Below, piece after piece: positions 34,634 through 43,068 of a stretch of 64,000 bases of DNA (its first letter is position 1; every line of letters begins with the position of its first letter). Source of the DNA: Flavobacterium cyclinae (GTDB lineage: Bacteria; Bacteroidota; Bacteroidia; Flavobacteriales; Flavobacteriaceae). Location of the stretch: NCBI RefSeq assembly GCF_021172145.1, contig NZ_CP089095.1, positions 558,001 to 622,000 on the forward strand. The letters run 5' to 3'. The notes under the pieces were generated by a model. That model was given only the letters and a program-made list of their open reading frames with translations, was not told the origin of the DNA and made no database searches. Made by a program: the position numbers and the translations under genes.

Positions 34634-35458
34634 ATGAAAGTTACAAAATATTCGGGCGAACTAGTTCATTACGATGAACAAAAACTAATCAATTCTTTAC
34701 GTAAATCAGGAGCTGATCAATCCGTAGCGGAAACTATTGTTAAAGAAATTGAAAGTGAATTATATGAAGGTATACCTTCAAAAAAAATTTACAAACGTGC
34801 TTACCAATTGTTAAAAAACATTTCAAATGTTCATGCAGCACGCTATAATTTAAGGACTGCATTGCTAGGATTAGGACCTGCTGGATTTTTCTTTGAAAAG
34901 TTTATAGCAAAATTAATGCAAGAATTAGGTTATCAAACTAAGATAAATACCTTCCTTCAAGGTAAATGTATTTCACATGAAATCGATATTTTACTTCTTA
35001 AAAACGATTTAGTTACCTTGGTTGAATGTAAATTCCATTCGGGACAAGATGCAAAAAGTGATGTAAAAGTGCCGATGTATATTTTGTCTCGATTTAATGA
35101 TGTGAAAGATAGAAAATACGATTTGTTTTCTGCTAAGCGAAATATATCCAAGTGTACTATCGTAACTAATAACAGATTTACTTCTGATGCTATTCAATTT
35201 GGTGAATGTTCGGGTATGAATATGTTGAGTTGGGATTATCCTCAAAAAAATGGTATTAAAGAATTGGTTGATACCTACAAAGTATATCCAATAACTTGTT
35301 TGACTACTTTAACAAAAGCAGAGAAAGAAAAACTGTTAATTCTTGAGTGTATTACTGTAGAAGATTTAATTCTGCATCCCAATAATTTGAAAAACATAGA
35401 GTTAAGTCGTAATCGAATTAAAAATGTGTTGAAAGAAGCCAATCAATTAATCAATTAA
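34634..35458 (+). CDS. ATP-cone / PD-(D/E)XK nuclease fusion protein
   Basis: 274 residues from ATG 34634. Residues ~1-88 form an ATP-cone (VTKYSGELVHYDEQKLINSLRKSGA), the nucleotide-sensing domain of ribonucleotide reductases and NrdR. Residues ~85-200 form a restriction-endonuclease-like fold of Mrr type with E88, D118 (SHEIDIL) and E131-x-K133 (VECKF). The C-terminus (~235-274; TVEDLILHP...LSRNRIKNVLKEA) resembles a helix-hairpin-helix DNA-binding unit. A nuclease gated by ATP/dATP is a reasonable inference. No methylase is nearby, so it is not a usual restriction system. The RNase-like gene follows after 11 bases. Confidence 0.85.
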   Translation: MKVTKYSGELVHYDEQKLINSLRKSGADQSVAETIVKEIESELYEGIPSKKIYKRAYQLLKNISNVHAARYNLRTALLGLGPAGFFFEKFIAKLMQELGYQTKINTFLQGKCISHEIDILLLKNDLVTLVECKFHSGQDAKSDVKVPMYILSRFNDVKDRKYDLFSAKRNISKCTIVTNNRFTSDAIQFGECSGMNMLSWDYPQKNGIKELVDTYKVYPITCLTTLTKAEKEKLLILECITVEDLILHPNNLKNIELSRNRIKNVLKEANQLIN

Positions 35459-35469
35459 AAGCAAAAATC

Positions 35470-36825
35470 ATGAAAATTCATTTTTTGGGCGGAGCAGGAA
35501 CTGTGACAGGTTCTAAAACATTAATCGAACATAGTAATCTTCGAATTCTGATTGATTGTGGTATGTTTCAAGGCATCAAATCATTGCGCGAATTAAATCG
35601 GGAACCGCTTTCAATTTTGCCAGAAACAATAGATTTTGTTATTCTTACTCACGGACATTTAGATCACTGTGGTTGGTTGCCCAAATTGGTAAATGAGGGT
35701 TTCAATGGAAAAATTTTCTGTACACGACCCACGAAAGAAATTTCGCGATTGATTTTATATGATAGTGCGAAAATTCAGGAAGAAGAAGCTAAAAGAGCCA
35801 ATGAAGAGCATTTCTCAAAACACGATCCAGCCGAACCTTTGTATACAGAATCCGATGTAGATGCTGTAATTTCTATGTTTCGAGTGGTAGATAAAGATTT
35901 GGACGTGAAACTCGATGATGCTATTTCGTTCAAATTCTTTTATGCAAGTCATATTTTAGGCGCTTGCTCGATTGAATTAACGATTGACGGAAAAGTTTTG
36001 GTGTTTTCAGGTGATATTGGTCAAGACGAAGATGTACTTATGTTTCCGCCTCAAAAACCGAAGAAAGCAGATTATGTTTTTTTGGAAAGTACCTACGGAA
36101 ATCGTCTTCATCCTCAAACCGATGCTTTATTTGAATTAGAAACCATTATCAATAATACGTTCAACCGAGGTGGAACGGTTGTAATTCCAAGTTTTGCAGT
36201 GGAACGTGTACAATCCATGATGTATTTGATTTGGCAATTGAAAAAAGAAGAACGTATTCCAAATATGCATTATATTATAGATACACCAATGGGGATTAGT
36301 GTTTTAGATGTTTTTAAAGACAATAGCACTTGGCACAAAATTTCTTTTGAAGATTGCGATGAAATGTGCAAAGTTTTTACTTTAATTTCTGATTACAAAG
36401 ATAGTATGAATGCCGTTTTCGATAAACAACCAAAAGTAGTCATCGCAGCAAGTGGAATGATTACAGGAGGAAGAGTTTTGTCTTATTTGGAAAGATTAAT
36501 CGATAAACCAGAAACTACTATAACATTGGTAGGTTATCAAGCGGAAGGAACTCGAGGTAGAAAATTATTAGAAGGTGCTCAAGAAATTAAAATTTACGGA
36601 AAATATTATCCAGTACGAGCTAATATTATGTTAATCGAAAGTTTATCGGCACATGGCGACCAAAAAGATTTACTGAATTGGCTATCCGAATTGGAAACCA
36701 AACCTAAAAAAGTATTCTTAGTTCACGGTGAAAATGAAGCAGCTGATGAGTTGAGATTAAAGATTCAAGACCATTATAATTTTGAAGTTCAAGTCCCTTT
36801 TTTAGGTCAAGTCATTGAAATTTAG
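35470..36825 (+). CDS. MBL-fold beta-CASP ribonuclease
   Basis: 451 residues. Metallo-beta-lactamase motif H61-G-H63-LD65-H66 (LTHGHLDHCGWL), further ligands in FYASHILGACS and FSGDIG, then beta-CASP (~200-330; PSFAVERVQ) and the RNA-specificity region (SGMITGGRVLSYL, SLSAHGDQKDLL, VFLVHGE). These are CPSF73-like RNases acting on RNA. Two metal-dependent nucleic-acid enzymes side by side (with the ATP-cone fusion) may work together; this is inference. Confidence 0.93.
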   Translation: MKIHFLGGAGTVTGSKTLIEHSNLRILIDCGMFQGIKSLRELNREPLSILPETIDFVILTHGHLDHCGWLPKLVNEGFNGKIFCTRPTKEISRLILYDSAKIQEEEAKRANEEHFSKHDPAEPLYTESDVDAVISMFRVVDKDLDVKLDDAISFKFFYASHILGACSIELTIDGKVLVFSGDIGQDEDVLMFPPQKPKKADYVFLESTYGNRLHPQTDALFELETIINNTFNRGGTVVIPSFAVERVQSMMYLIWQLKKEERIPNMHYIIDTPMGISVLDVFKDNSTWHKISFEDCDEMCKVFTLISDYKDSMNAVFDKQPKVVIAASGMITGGRVLSYLERLIDKPETTITLVGYQAEGTRGRKLLEGAQEIKIYGKYYPVRANIMLIESLSAHGDQKDLLNWLSELETKPKKVFLVHGENEAADELRLKIQDHYNFEVQVPFLGQVIEI

Positions 36826-36858
36826 AATAAAATTAACTCAAATTAAAATTCAATTTGC

Positions 36859-36866
36859 TAATTTTG
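36859..36866 (+). promoter_or_regulatory. -7 box of the copper-type cluster, almost touching the ATG
   Basis: TAATTTTG, an exact match, followed by only 5 bases before the ATG at 36872. The transcript would be leaderless or nearly so. Confidence 0.55.
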
Positions 36867-36871
36867 CACCG

Positions 36872-37279
36872 ATGAATCTCAGAAAACAAATAAGTATCGT
36901 TTTAGCTTCTCTTATATTGCTTGCCAATTTAGGATTGAGTTTTTCTGTGCATTATTGTAAAGATGAAATTGCTTCGGTTTCTTTTCAATATCAAGAAGAT
37001 GAACCTTGTGTTGAGGAGATAAAATCATGTTGTGCAAAAGAAGATTCTCACGATTCTTGTTGTTCTAATAAATTAATTAAAGTTGAAAAAAAGACCGATG
37101 ATATATTGGTTAAAACCTTTCAATTAGATTTAGAACCAACAGTTTTTGCTGCTGATTGGAAGCCAAACTTTGTTGCACTTGAATCAGAAAATACTATTTC
37201 AAATGAAGTGGCGTATTATTGCGATTCTCATGCACCACCACTCTACAAACTCTATTGTCAATTGGTTTTTTACGCATAA
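36872..37279 (+). CDS. HYC_CC_PP family small exported protein
   Basis: 135 residues from ATG 36872; the frame opens 19 codons earlier but those lie in the promoter. Signal-like helix (~7-24) followed by H27-Y-C29, two CC pairs (53-54, 63-64) and the tail HAPPLYKLYCQLVFYA, the three hallmarks that name the family. It is the first gene of a cluster with a TonB receptor and an HMA protein. Cysteine/histidine content suggests copper contact. By analogy with copper-sensing upstream ORFs before copper receptors it may act as a nascent-chain sensor rather than as a stable protein (inference). Confidence 0.88.
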   Translation: MNLRKQISIVLASLILLANLGLSFSVHYCKDEIASVSFQYQEDEPCVEEIKSCCAKEDSHDSCCSNKLIKVEKKTDDILVKTFQLDLEPTVFAADWKPNFVALESENTISNEVAYYCDSHAPPLYKLYCQLVFYA

Positions 37280-37280
37280 G

Positions 37281-37325
37281 TTTATTGTTTTTTATTCTGT
37301 AAATCAAAGAATTAATAACAATAAA
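37281..37325 (+). promoter_or_regulatory. Nested inverted repeats between the HYC_CC_PP gene and the receptor gene
   Basis: Outer arms TTTATTGTT (37281-37289) and AACAATAAA (37317-37325); inner arms ATTCT (37294-37298) and AGAAT (37308-37312). The structure starts 2 bases after the upstream stop and ends 10 bases before the receptor ATG. It could control receptor translation or transcription. Confidence 0.5.
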
Positions 37326-37335
37326 TAACTTTATT

Positions 37336-39621
37336 ATGTTTAAAAATATAGCGTTTTTGCTATTCTTTGTTTCTCAATTTATTTATTCGCAAGAAACTAT
37401 AAAAGGAACAGTTAAAGACGAAAATAATCAACCTTTATTAGGTGCTAATGTGTTTTGGTTTAATACTGCAGTAGGCACCACAACAGATGAAAACGGAAAT
37501 TTTTCCATTAAAAAATCACTGGAATCTAATTTTTTAGTGGTAAGCTACGTTGGATTTGAAACAAAAAAAATTGAAGTAACTTCAACTACAATTTCTATAG
37601 TTTTAAAAGAAGTAAATACTCTTAAAGAAGTAGTTGTTTCAAAAACGAAAAAAGGAACAGAACACTCGTTATACAAAGTTCAAAATGTTCAAGTAATGGG
37701 ACAAAAAGAGTTGCTAAAAGCAGCTTGTTGTAATTTGTCTGAGAGTTTTAGTACGAATCCTTCTATTGATGTAAATTTTTCGGATGCCGTAACAGGAAAT
37801 CGTCAGATTAAAATGTTGGGTTTAACAAGTCCGTATATTTTGATTGCGGAAGAGAATATACCTTCGGTTCGTGGTGCTTCACAAGCGTATGGTTTATCTT
37901 TTGTGCCTGGAACTTGGGTGGAAAGTATTCAAATTACAAAAGGAGCAGGAAGTGTAATTAATGGTTATGAAAGTATTTCGGGCCAAATCAATTATGAAGT
38001 TTTGAAACCGGTTAATGATATTCCATTTTTCTTAAATGTTTATGGTTCTCAAGATAGTCGTTATGAAATAAATACGCATTTCAATAACAAGTTTTCTGAT
38101 AAATTGAGTTCAACTTTGTTTCTACATGGCAATACCAGACAAAACAGAAACGATATGAACAACGACGGATTTTTAGATGGTCCGATTGGAAAACAAGTCA
38201 ATATATTAAACCGTTGGCAATTTAACGATGCTGAAAATGGAATTGTAAGTTTTTTAAATGTTCGTTACATGAATGATGAAAAGCAAGCGGGAGAGATGGA
38301 TTTCAATCCAGATACGGATAGATTAACTACAAACGCTTGGGGAAGTGAAATTAACACTGAAAAAATTGAAATTTCAAACAAAACGGGTTATGTTTTTCCT
38401 GAAATGCCCTATCAAAGTTTTGGATTTCAAAATTCATTTCAATCACATAAGCAAGAATCGTATTTTGGCTTAAGTCAGTATGACATGCATCAAAAAAGTT
38501 TTTATTCCAACTTATTATTCAATTCGATAATTAATAACACTAAAAATAAATTTACTACGGGATTAAATTTCTCTTACGATGATTATAATGAATTCGTAGC
38601 GGTAAATTTTAGTCGCGATTTTTCTAGAATTGATAATTCAGTTGGTGCTTTTTTTGAATATACTTTTGATAATTTAGATAATTTCAGTTTGGTTGCAGGA
38701 GCAAGAGTTGATAATCACAATCGTTTAGGAACTTTTGTTACCCCAAGATTACATATAAGATACAATCCTTGGAAAGATGCAGTAATTAGAGCTTCGGCTG
38801 GAAGAGGTAAACGTGCCGCTAATATTTTTGCTGAAAACCAACAATTATTTGCATCCAACAGAAATTTCTCAATTTTTAATACGAATGGAAAATTGTACGG
38901 ATTAAATCCAGAAATTGCTTGGAATTATGGATTAAGTTTCATTCAAAAATTCAAGTTAGCTGGAAAAGATGCTGAGGTGATTTTGGATTATTACAGAACC
39001 GATTTTCAAAATCAAGCAGTTGTAGATGTAGACCATTCACCACAAGAAGTTTTGTTTTATAATTTAGAAGGAAAGAGTTTTGCGAATTCATTACAAGCAG
39101 AATTTTCTATTGATTTGATGACGCATTTAACGTTTAAAACGGCATATAAATATTATGATGTTCAATCACAATTTACAAGAGGACAACTTGAGCGTCCTTT
39201 ACAAGCAAAACATCGTGTTTTTGGGAATTTAGCCTACGAAACACACATCAAAGACAAAGGGCAACAATGGAAGTTTGATATAACGTATAATTGGCTAGGT
39301 GAACAACGTTTGCCTTATACGCAATCAAATCCAGTACCATACCGTTTAGATGAATATGCTCCTGCTTTCGGAACATTGAATGCTCAAATTACAAGAACGT
39401 TTTCAAGTGTTTTTGAAGTGTATGTTGGTGGAGAAAACATGGGTAATTATAAACAAATGAATGGAATTATTCAAAATGATAATCCTTTTGGTACTTATTT
39501 TGATAGTAGTATGATATACGGACCTACTTTTGGAGCTATGTATTATGCTGGATTACGATTTAAAATTAAAGATAAAAAAGAAAATCAAAAAATTGAAGTG
39601 CTAACTCCTGAAGAAGAATAA
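37336..39621 (+). CDS. TonB-dependent receptor, probable copper transporter
   Basis: 761 residues. Signal peptide (~1-18), carboxypeptidase-like regulatory domain (~21-92; ETIKGTVKDENNQPLLGANV), plug domain (~95-215) and 22-strand barrel. The plug carries an adjacent cysteine pair, C131-C132 (KAACCNLSESFSTNPS), a form typical of Bacteroidota receptors next to copper genes. The flanking HYC_CC_PP and HMA genes support copper as cargo. Imports its ligand across the outer membrane using TonB energy. Confidence 0.92.
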   Translation: MFKNIAFLLFFVSQFIYSQETIKGTVKDENNQPLLGANVFWFNTAVGTTTDENGNFSIKKSLESNFLVVSYVGFETKKIEVTSTTISIVLKEVNTLKEVVVSKTKKGTEHSLYKVQNVQVMGQKELLKAACCNLSESFSTNPSIDVNFSDAVTGNRQIKMLGLTSPYILIAEENIPSVRGASQAYGLSFVPGTWVESIQITKGAGSVINGYESISGQINYEVLKPVNDIPFFLNVYGSQDSRYEINTHFNNKFSDKLSSTLFLHGNTRQNRNDMNNDGFLDGPIGKQVNILNRWQFNDAENGIVSFLNVRYMNDEKQAGEMDFNPDTDRLTTNAWGSEINTEKIEISNKTGYVFPEMPYQSFGFQNSFQSHKQESYFGLSQYDMHQKSFYSNLLFNSIINNTKNKFTTGLNFSYDDYNEFVAVNFSRDFSRIDNSVGAFFEYTFDNLDNFSLVAGARVDNHNRLGTFVTPRLHIRYNPWKDAVIRASAGRGKRAANIFAENQQLFASNRNFSIFNTNGKLYGLNPEIAWNYGLSFIQKFKLAGKDAEVILDYYRTDFQNQAVVDVDHSPQEVLFYNLEGKSFANSLQAEFSIDLMTHLTFKTAYKYYDVQSQFTRGQLERPLQAKHRVFGNLAYETHIKDKGQQWKFDITYNWLGEQRLPYTQSNPVPYRLDEYAPAFGTLNAQITRTFSSVFEVYVGGENMGNYKQMNGIIQNDNPFGTYFDSSMIYGPTFGAMYYAGLRFKIKDKKENQKIEVLTPEEE

Positions 39622-39645
39622 GCACATAACCTAAAATTACAAAAC

Positions 39646-39990
39646 ATGAAAAGAATCGTTTTATTGCTATTAGTTGGTCTTTTTTCATTAACTATGGTAG
39701 CTCAAGAAAAGAAAAGTAAAAACAAAAAAGTAGAATTTAAAGTAGCAGGAAATTGTGAAATGTGCGAAAAACGAATTGAAAAAGCTGCTTTTTCTGTGAA
39801 AGGTGTTAAAAGTGCAGAATGGCATGCTGACCATAATGTAATCCATCTTGTAATAGATGAAACAAAATGTTCAAAAGAAGATGTGGCTAAATCAATTGCT
39901 GCAGTAGGGCATGATACAGAATTTGTAAAAGCCAATGATGAGGTTTATAATGAATTACATGGATGTTGTTTGTATGAACGAATAAATTAA
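39646..39990 (+). CDS. Periplasmic heavy-metal-associated (HMA) domain protein
   Basis: 114 residues. Signal peptide ending near MVAQ|EKK (~20), then a ferredoxin-like HMA domain with the metal site C37-EM-C40 (GNCEMCEKRIEKA). The C-terminus has a further CC pair (HGCCLYERIN). A copper carrier in the periplasm that could receive metal from the receptor encoded 24 bases upstream. Last gene of the cluster. Confidence 0.92.
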   Translation: MKRIVLLLLVGLFSLTMVAQEKKSKNKKVEFKVAGNCEMCEKRIEKAAFSVKGVKSAEWHADHNVIHLVIDETKCSKEDVAKSIAAVGHDTEFVKANDEVYNELHGCCLYERIN

Positions 39991-40014
39991 ATAATTAAAT
40001 TTCTCTATTATCAT

Positions 40015-40047
40015 AAAACCGATTAGATTTTACTAATCGGTTTTTTT
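40015..40047 (+). terminator. Terminator of the copper-type cluster
   Basis: AAAACCGATTAG pairs with CTAATCGGTTTT around an ATTTTA loop, followed by T residues. Confidence 0.92.
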
Positions 40048-40091
40048 GTTAAAATTATGTGATTATTAATTTTTTAATCTAAAATAAAATA

Positions 40092-40099
40092 TAAATTTG
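40092..40099 (+). promoter_or_regulatory. -7 box of the inorganic-carbon cluster
   Basis: TAAATTTG, an exact match, 30 bases before the TTG start. The short leader also folds: TCACTT (40103-40108) pairs with AAGTGA (40117-40122). Confidence 0.6.
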
Positions 40100-40129
40100 T
40101 ACTCACTTTAGGTAGCAAGTGAATTCAAT

Positions 40130-40498
40130 TTGAAAAGATTATTACATTTATTTCCTGTATTTATGCTCACATTTTTTATGTGGGCTATTGGTGTTTCGTA
40201 TAACGCATCAATAGTAGGAGTATCTGGAAATCAAGTTGAAATCAATCAAGATTACAAAGACTTGCATTTTTCTCATTTCCAAACAGTTGAAGTAGAGGAA
40301 GGTGAGTTTTTAATTGTTGAGTCAGAACCAGAGTTTGAAGTGGAATTGGATTGGTTTTCAATTCCTACAAAATCTTTTAACATTTTACAATCATCGTTAA
40401 AAGATTCCACAACTTCATATATATCCTCTTTATTTTCTTCAAAAGAAACCATTCCACTTTACGATTTATATTGTAATTGGAAGTTTCACCTTTCTTAA
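40130..40498 (+). CDS. Small exported protein heading the DAB cluster
   Basis: 122 residues, TTG start. Signal-like or anchoring helix (~4-24), a very acidic middle (FQTVEVEEGEFLIVESEPEFEVELDW) and the tail IPLYDLYCNWKFHLS with the only cysteine. The tail shares PLYxLYCxxxF with the HYC_CC_PP protein 3 kb upstream, which also heads a transport cluster. No named family recognised. It may be a leader-type regulatory ORF for dabA/dabB or a small secreted component. Confidence 0.7.
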   Translation: MKRLLHLFPVFMLTFFMWAIGVSYNASIVGVSGNQVEINQDYKDLHFSHFQTVEVEEGEFLIVESEPEFEVELDWFSIPTKSFNILQSSLKDSTTSYISSLFSSKETIPLYDLYCNWKFHLS

Positions 40499-40553
40499 TA
40501 CACATTTATTTTTTTACATCATTTTTTGATTGTGAATGTTCACTGTGTATTAA
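40495..40553 (+). promoter_or_regulatory. Nested inverted repeats between the small protein and dabA
   Basis: Outer arms TTAATACACA (40495-40504, including the upstream stop codon) and TGTGTATTAA (40544-40553) pair perfectly over 10 bp. Inside lies GTGAATGTTCAC (40532-40543), a 5-bp hairpin that abuts the right arm. The structure ends 16 bases before the dabA ATG, where it could affect translation coupling or termination. Confidence 0.6.
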
Positions 40554-40569
40554 TTTATTTCATTAATCA

Positions 40570-43065
40570 ATGAAAACACATATTGTTAGTTTTGATGAAC
40601 ACGAAGTTCTTCATCACTTAACCCATTATTTACCAGCACAAAATCCGTTGAAAGACTTTGTGCATCATAATACTTTGCATGCTTTTCAAAGTAAAAAATT
40701 TCACGATGCACTATTAGAAGCTTCTACCATTTTTGGTTATAAAACCTATTTGTCAATAACCGATTTTAGACAACGATTTGCTAATAAAGAAATCAATGAA
40801 GCGGTTTTAGATGCCATCATTATAAGAGCAAAAGGAGTTGCAAATCTTCAAACTTGGAAAGACAAATTATTAAAAACCAATTATGATGAATCCGTATCTC
40901 CAAGAATAGGAAGTTTACGTTCTAATTGGAAAAAATACTATGCTATAAATCTTGAAAAATCAACACATAGTTTGCTATTTCGTGTGCTATGTAGTTACTT
41001 AGATCAAGGTGTTGCCATTTGGAATTTCCCTGTACATGATAAAGGATTTTTAGCTTCTATTCGAGAGTTAGAAAAAAATACCTTTAAAGGAATATTTTCT
41101 TCTGATAGAGCAAAAAAATTATTACAAGAAAACGCTTCTATTACCCAATTATTAGAATTAATTGTAGGAAAAGAAGAATTATTCGAACAATATTTATTTG
41201 ACCAACAATTTGGGCATCCTGGTTGGAGCGGCATGATTGCTACTATCGAAAATAATCCAAGTTCTTTATTAGATTCTAAACAAATCACCTTAGAAGAATT
41301 AATAAAATTTGAATTGCTTTTAGAGATTGATACTTTAGATACAAAGTTCAATGATATTTGGGCACCACTTGGTTTTAAAATTGAAGACGAAGAATTTCAG
41401 CTATTTGAAAAAGTCGCATACAATGAACTTTTCGATGTTTTATCACTTTGGCAACAAGCATTTGAATGGAGTTTTTACGATGCTGTTTTGTCTAATGTAC
41501 AAAATGTGAAAGAAGAGAAGTTGGAGCAAATACCAAGTTTTCAAGGTATGTTTTGTATGGACGATAGAGAATGTTCGTTCAGAAGACATATTGAACACAT
41601 TGATAAAAATGCCTCTACTTATGGAACAGCTGCATTTTTTAATTTTGAATTCTTTTACCAACCGGTTAATGGAAAATTTTATACCAAATTATGTCCTGCT
41701 CCAGTAACTCCAAAGTTTTTAATAAAAGAAGAGCATAGAAAGAAAAAACATGCTAAAGATTTGCATTATCACAAGCAATCTCATTCGTTGTTTTTCGGTT
41801 GGATTATTAGTCAAACCTTAGGTTTTTCATCGGCTTTAAAATTGTTTTTGAATATTTTTAAACCTTCAATGTCACCAGCTACAACGGCTTCTTTTAAGCA
41901 TTTACATAAAAAATCCAAATTAGTTATCGAGAATAAAGATGTTAATCACAGAGAAGGTGACTTGCAAATTGGTTTTTCAGTAGAAGAAATGGCTAATAGA
42001 GTAGAAGGTTTACTAAAAAGTATCGGATTAGTTTCGAATTTTTCGCCGATAGTTTATGTTGTTGGGCACGGAGCAACTAGTATTAATAACACGCATTATG
42101 CAGGATATGATTGCGGTGCTTGTTCTGGTAGACCAAGTTCAGTAAATGCAAAAGTAGCCTCATTTGCAGCTAATCATCCAGAAGTAAGAGCCATTTTGAA
42201 AGAAAGAGGAATTGATATTCCTACTTCAACGCAATTTTTGCCTGCTTTACATGATACGACTCGAGATGAAATTGCTTTTTATGATGAAGATACGTTGTCT
42301 GCTGATAATAAAATTTTACATCAACATAACTTGATTACGTTTTCCAAAGCTTTAGATAACAATGCAAAAGAGCGTTCAAGACGTTTTGATACGATTGATA
42401 CTTCAGATACTTTAGAAAAAGTACATGAAAAAGTAAAACGTCGTTCTTTATCTTTATTTGAGCCACGTCCCGAATTAAATCACGCTACTAATGCGATGTG
42501 TATTGTAGGAAGAAGAAGTTTGTCAAAACAATTGTTCTTAGACAGACGTTCGTTTTTGAATTCGTATGACTATAAAGTCGATCCTTCCGGAGATTATTTA
42601 GCCATTATTTTAGGCGCAGTTGCTCCGGTGGGTGGGGGAATTAATTTAGAATATTATTTCTCAAGAGTTGATAATCAAAAACTAGGAGCTGGCTCTAAAC
42701 TACCTCATAACGTAATGGGATTAATTGGAGTTGCGAATGGAATCGACGGCGATTTACGTCCAGGTTTACCAAGTCAAATGATTGAGGTTCATGATCCAGT
42801 TCGTTTGTTAGTCATTGCCGAACATTTTCCAGAAAAGGTAATTTATGCAATTTCTAAAAATCTAGCTACTTACGAATGGTTTAAAAACGATTGGGTAAAA
42901 TTAGTGGCAGTTCAACCTGAAACTAAAGAGCTTTTTGTTTTTGAAGACGAAAAGTTTGTTCCCTATCAACCTATTCAAACTGTGAATTTCATTAAAGATG
43001 AAATGCAGTTAGTTGAAACCACAAAAGAGAATCTTCCGGTAGGAATAATTACAAATACATTTTAA
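40570..43065 (+). CDS. dabA: Inorganic carbon transporter subunit DabA (DUF2309)
   Basis: 831 residues, full family length. DabA is a zinc, carbonic-anhydrase-like subunit that with DabB drives one-way hydration of CO2 to bicarbonate. The zinc/active residues are all found: C329-x-D331 (GMFCMDDREC), H500 (VVGHGATS) and C515 (YDCGACSG), with the same spacing of 15 between the latter two as in Halothiobacillus DabA. Cytoplasmic, peripheral on the membrane. dabB follows after 3 bases. In a heterotroph it probably supplies bicarbonate for carboxylations at air levels of CO2. Confidence 0.95.
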   Translation: MKTHIVSFDEHEVLHHLTHYLPAQNPLKDFVHHNTLHAFQSKKFHDALLEASTIFGYKTYLSITDFRQRFANKEINEAVLDAIIIRAKGVANLQTWKDKLLKTNYDESVSPRIGSLRSNWKKYYAINLEKSTHSLLFRVLCSYLDQGVAIWNFPVHDKGFLASIRELEKNTFKGIFSSDRAKKLLQENASITQLLELIVGKEELFEQYLFDQQFGHPGWSGMIATIENNPSSLLDSKQITLEELIKFELLLEIDTLDTKFNDIWAPLGFKIEDEEFQLFEKVAYNELFDVLSLWQQAFEWSFYDAVLSNVQNVKEEKLEQIPSFQGMFCMDDRECSFRRHIEHIDKNASTYGTAAFFNFEFFYQPVNGKFYTKLCPAPVTPKFLIKEEHRKKKHAKDLHYHKQSHSLFFGWIISQTLGFSSALKLFLNIFKPSMSPATTASFKHLHKKSKLVIENKDVNHREGDLQIGFSVEEMANRVEGLLKSIGLVSNFSPIVYVVGHGATSINNTHYAGYDCGACSGRPSSVNAKVASFAANHPEVRAILKERGIDIPTSTQFLPALHDTTRDEIAFYDEDTLSADNKILHQHNLITFSKALDNNAKERSRRFDTIDTSDTLEKVHEKVKRRSLSLFEPRPELNHATNAMCIVGRRSLSKQLFLDRRSFLNSYDYKVDPSGDYLAIILGAVAPVGGGINLEYYFSRVDNQKLGAGSKLPHNVMGLIGVANGIDGDLRPGLPSQMIEVHDPVRLLVIAEHFPEKVIYAISKNLATYEWFKNDWVKLVAVQPETKELFVFEDEKFVPYQPIQTVNFIKDEMQLVETTKENLPVGIITNTF

Positions 43066-43068
43066 GTC

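Noticed and set aside
34634..35458. Restriction-modification system
   Set aside because: An Mrr-like nuclease pattern is present but there is no methyltransferase or specificity gene, and the N-terminus is an ATP-cone.
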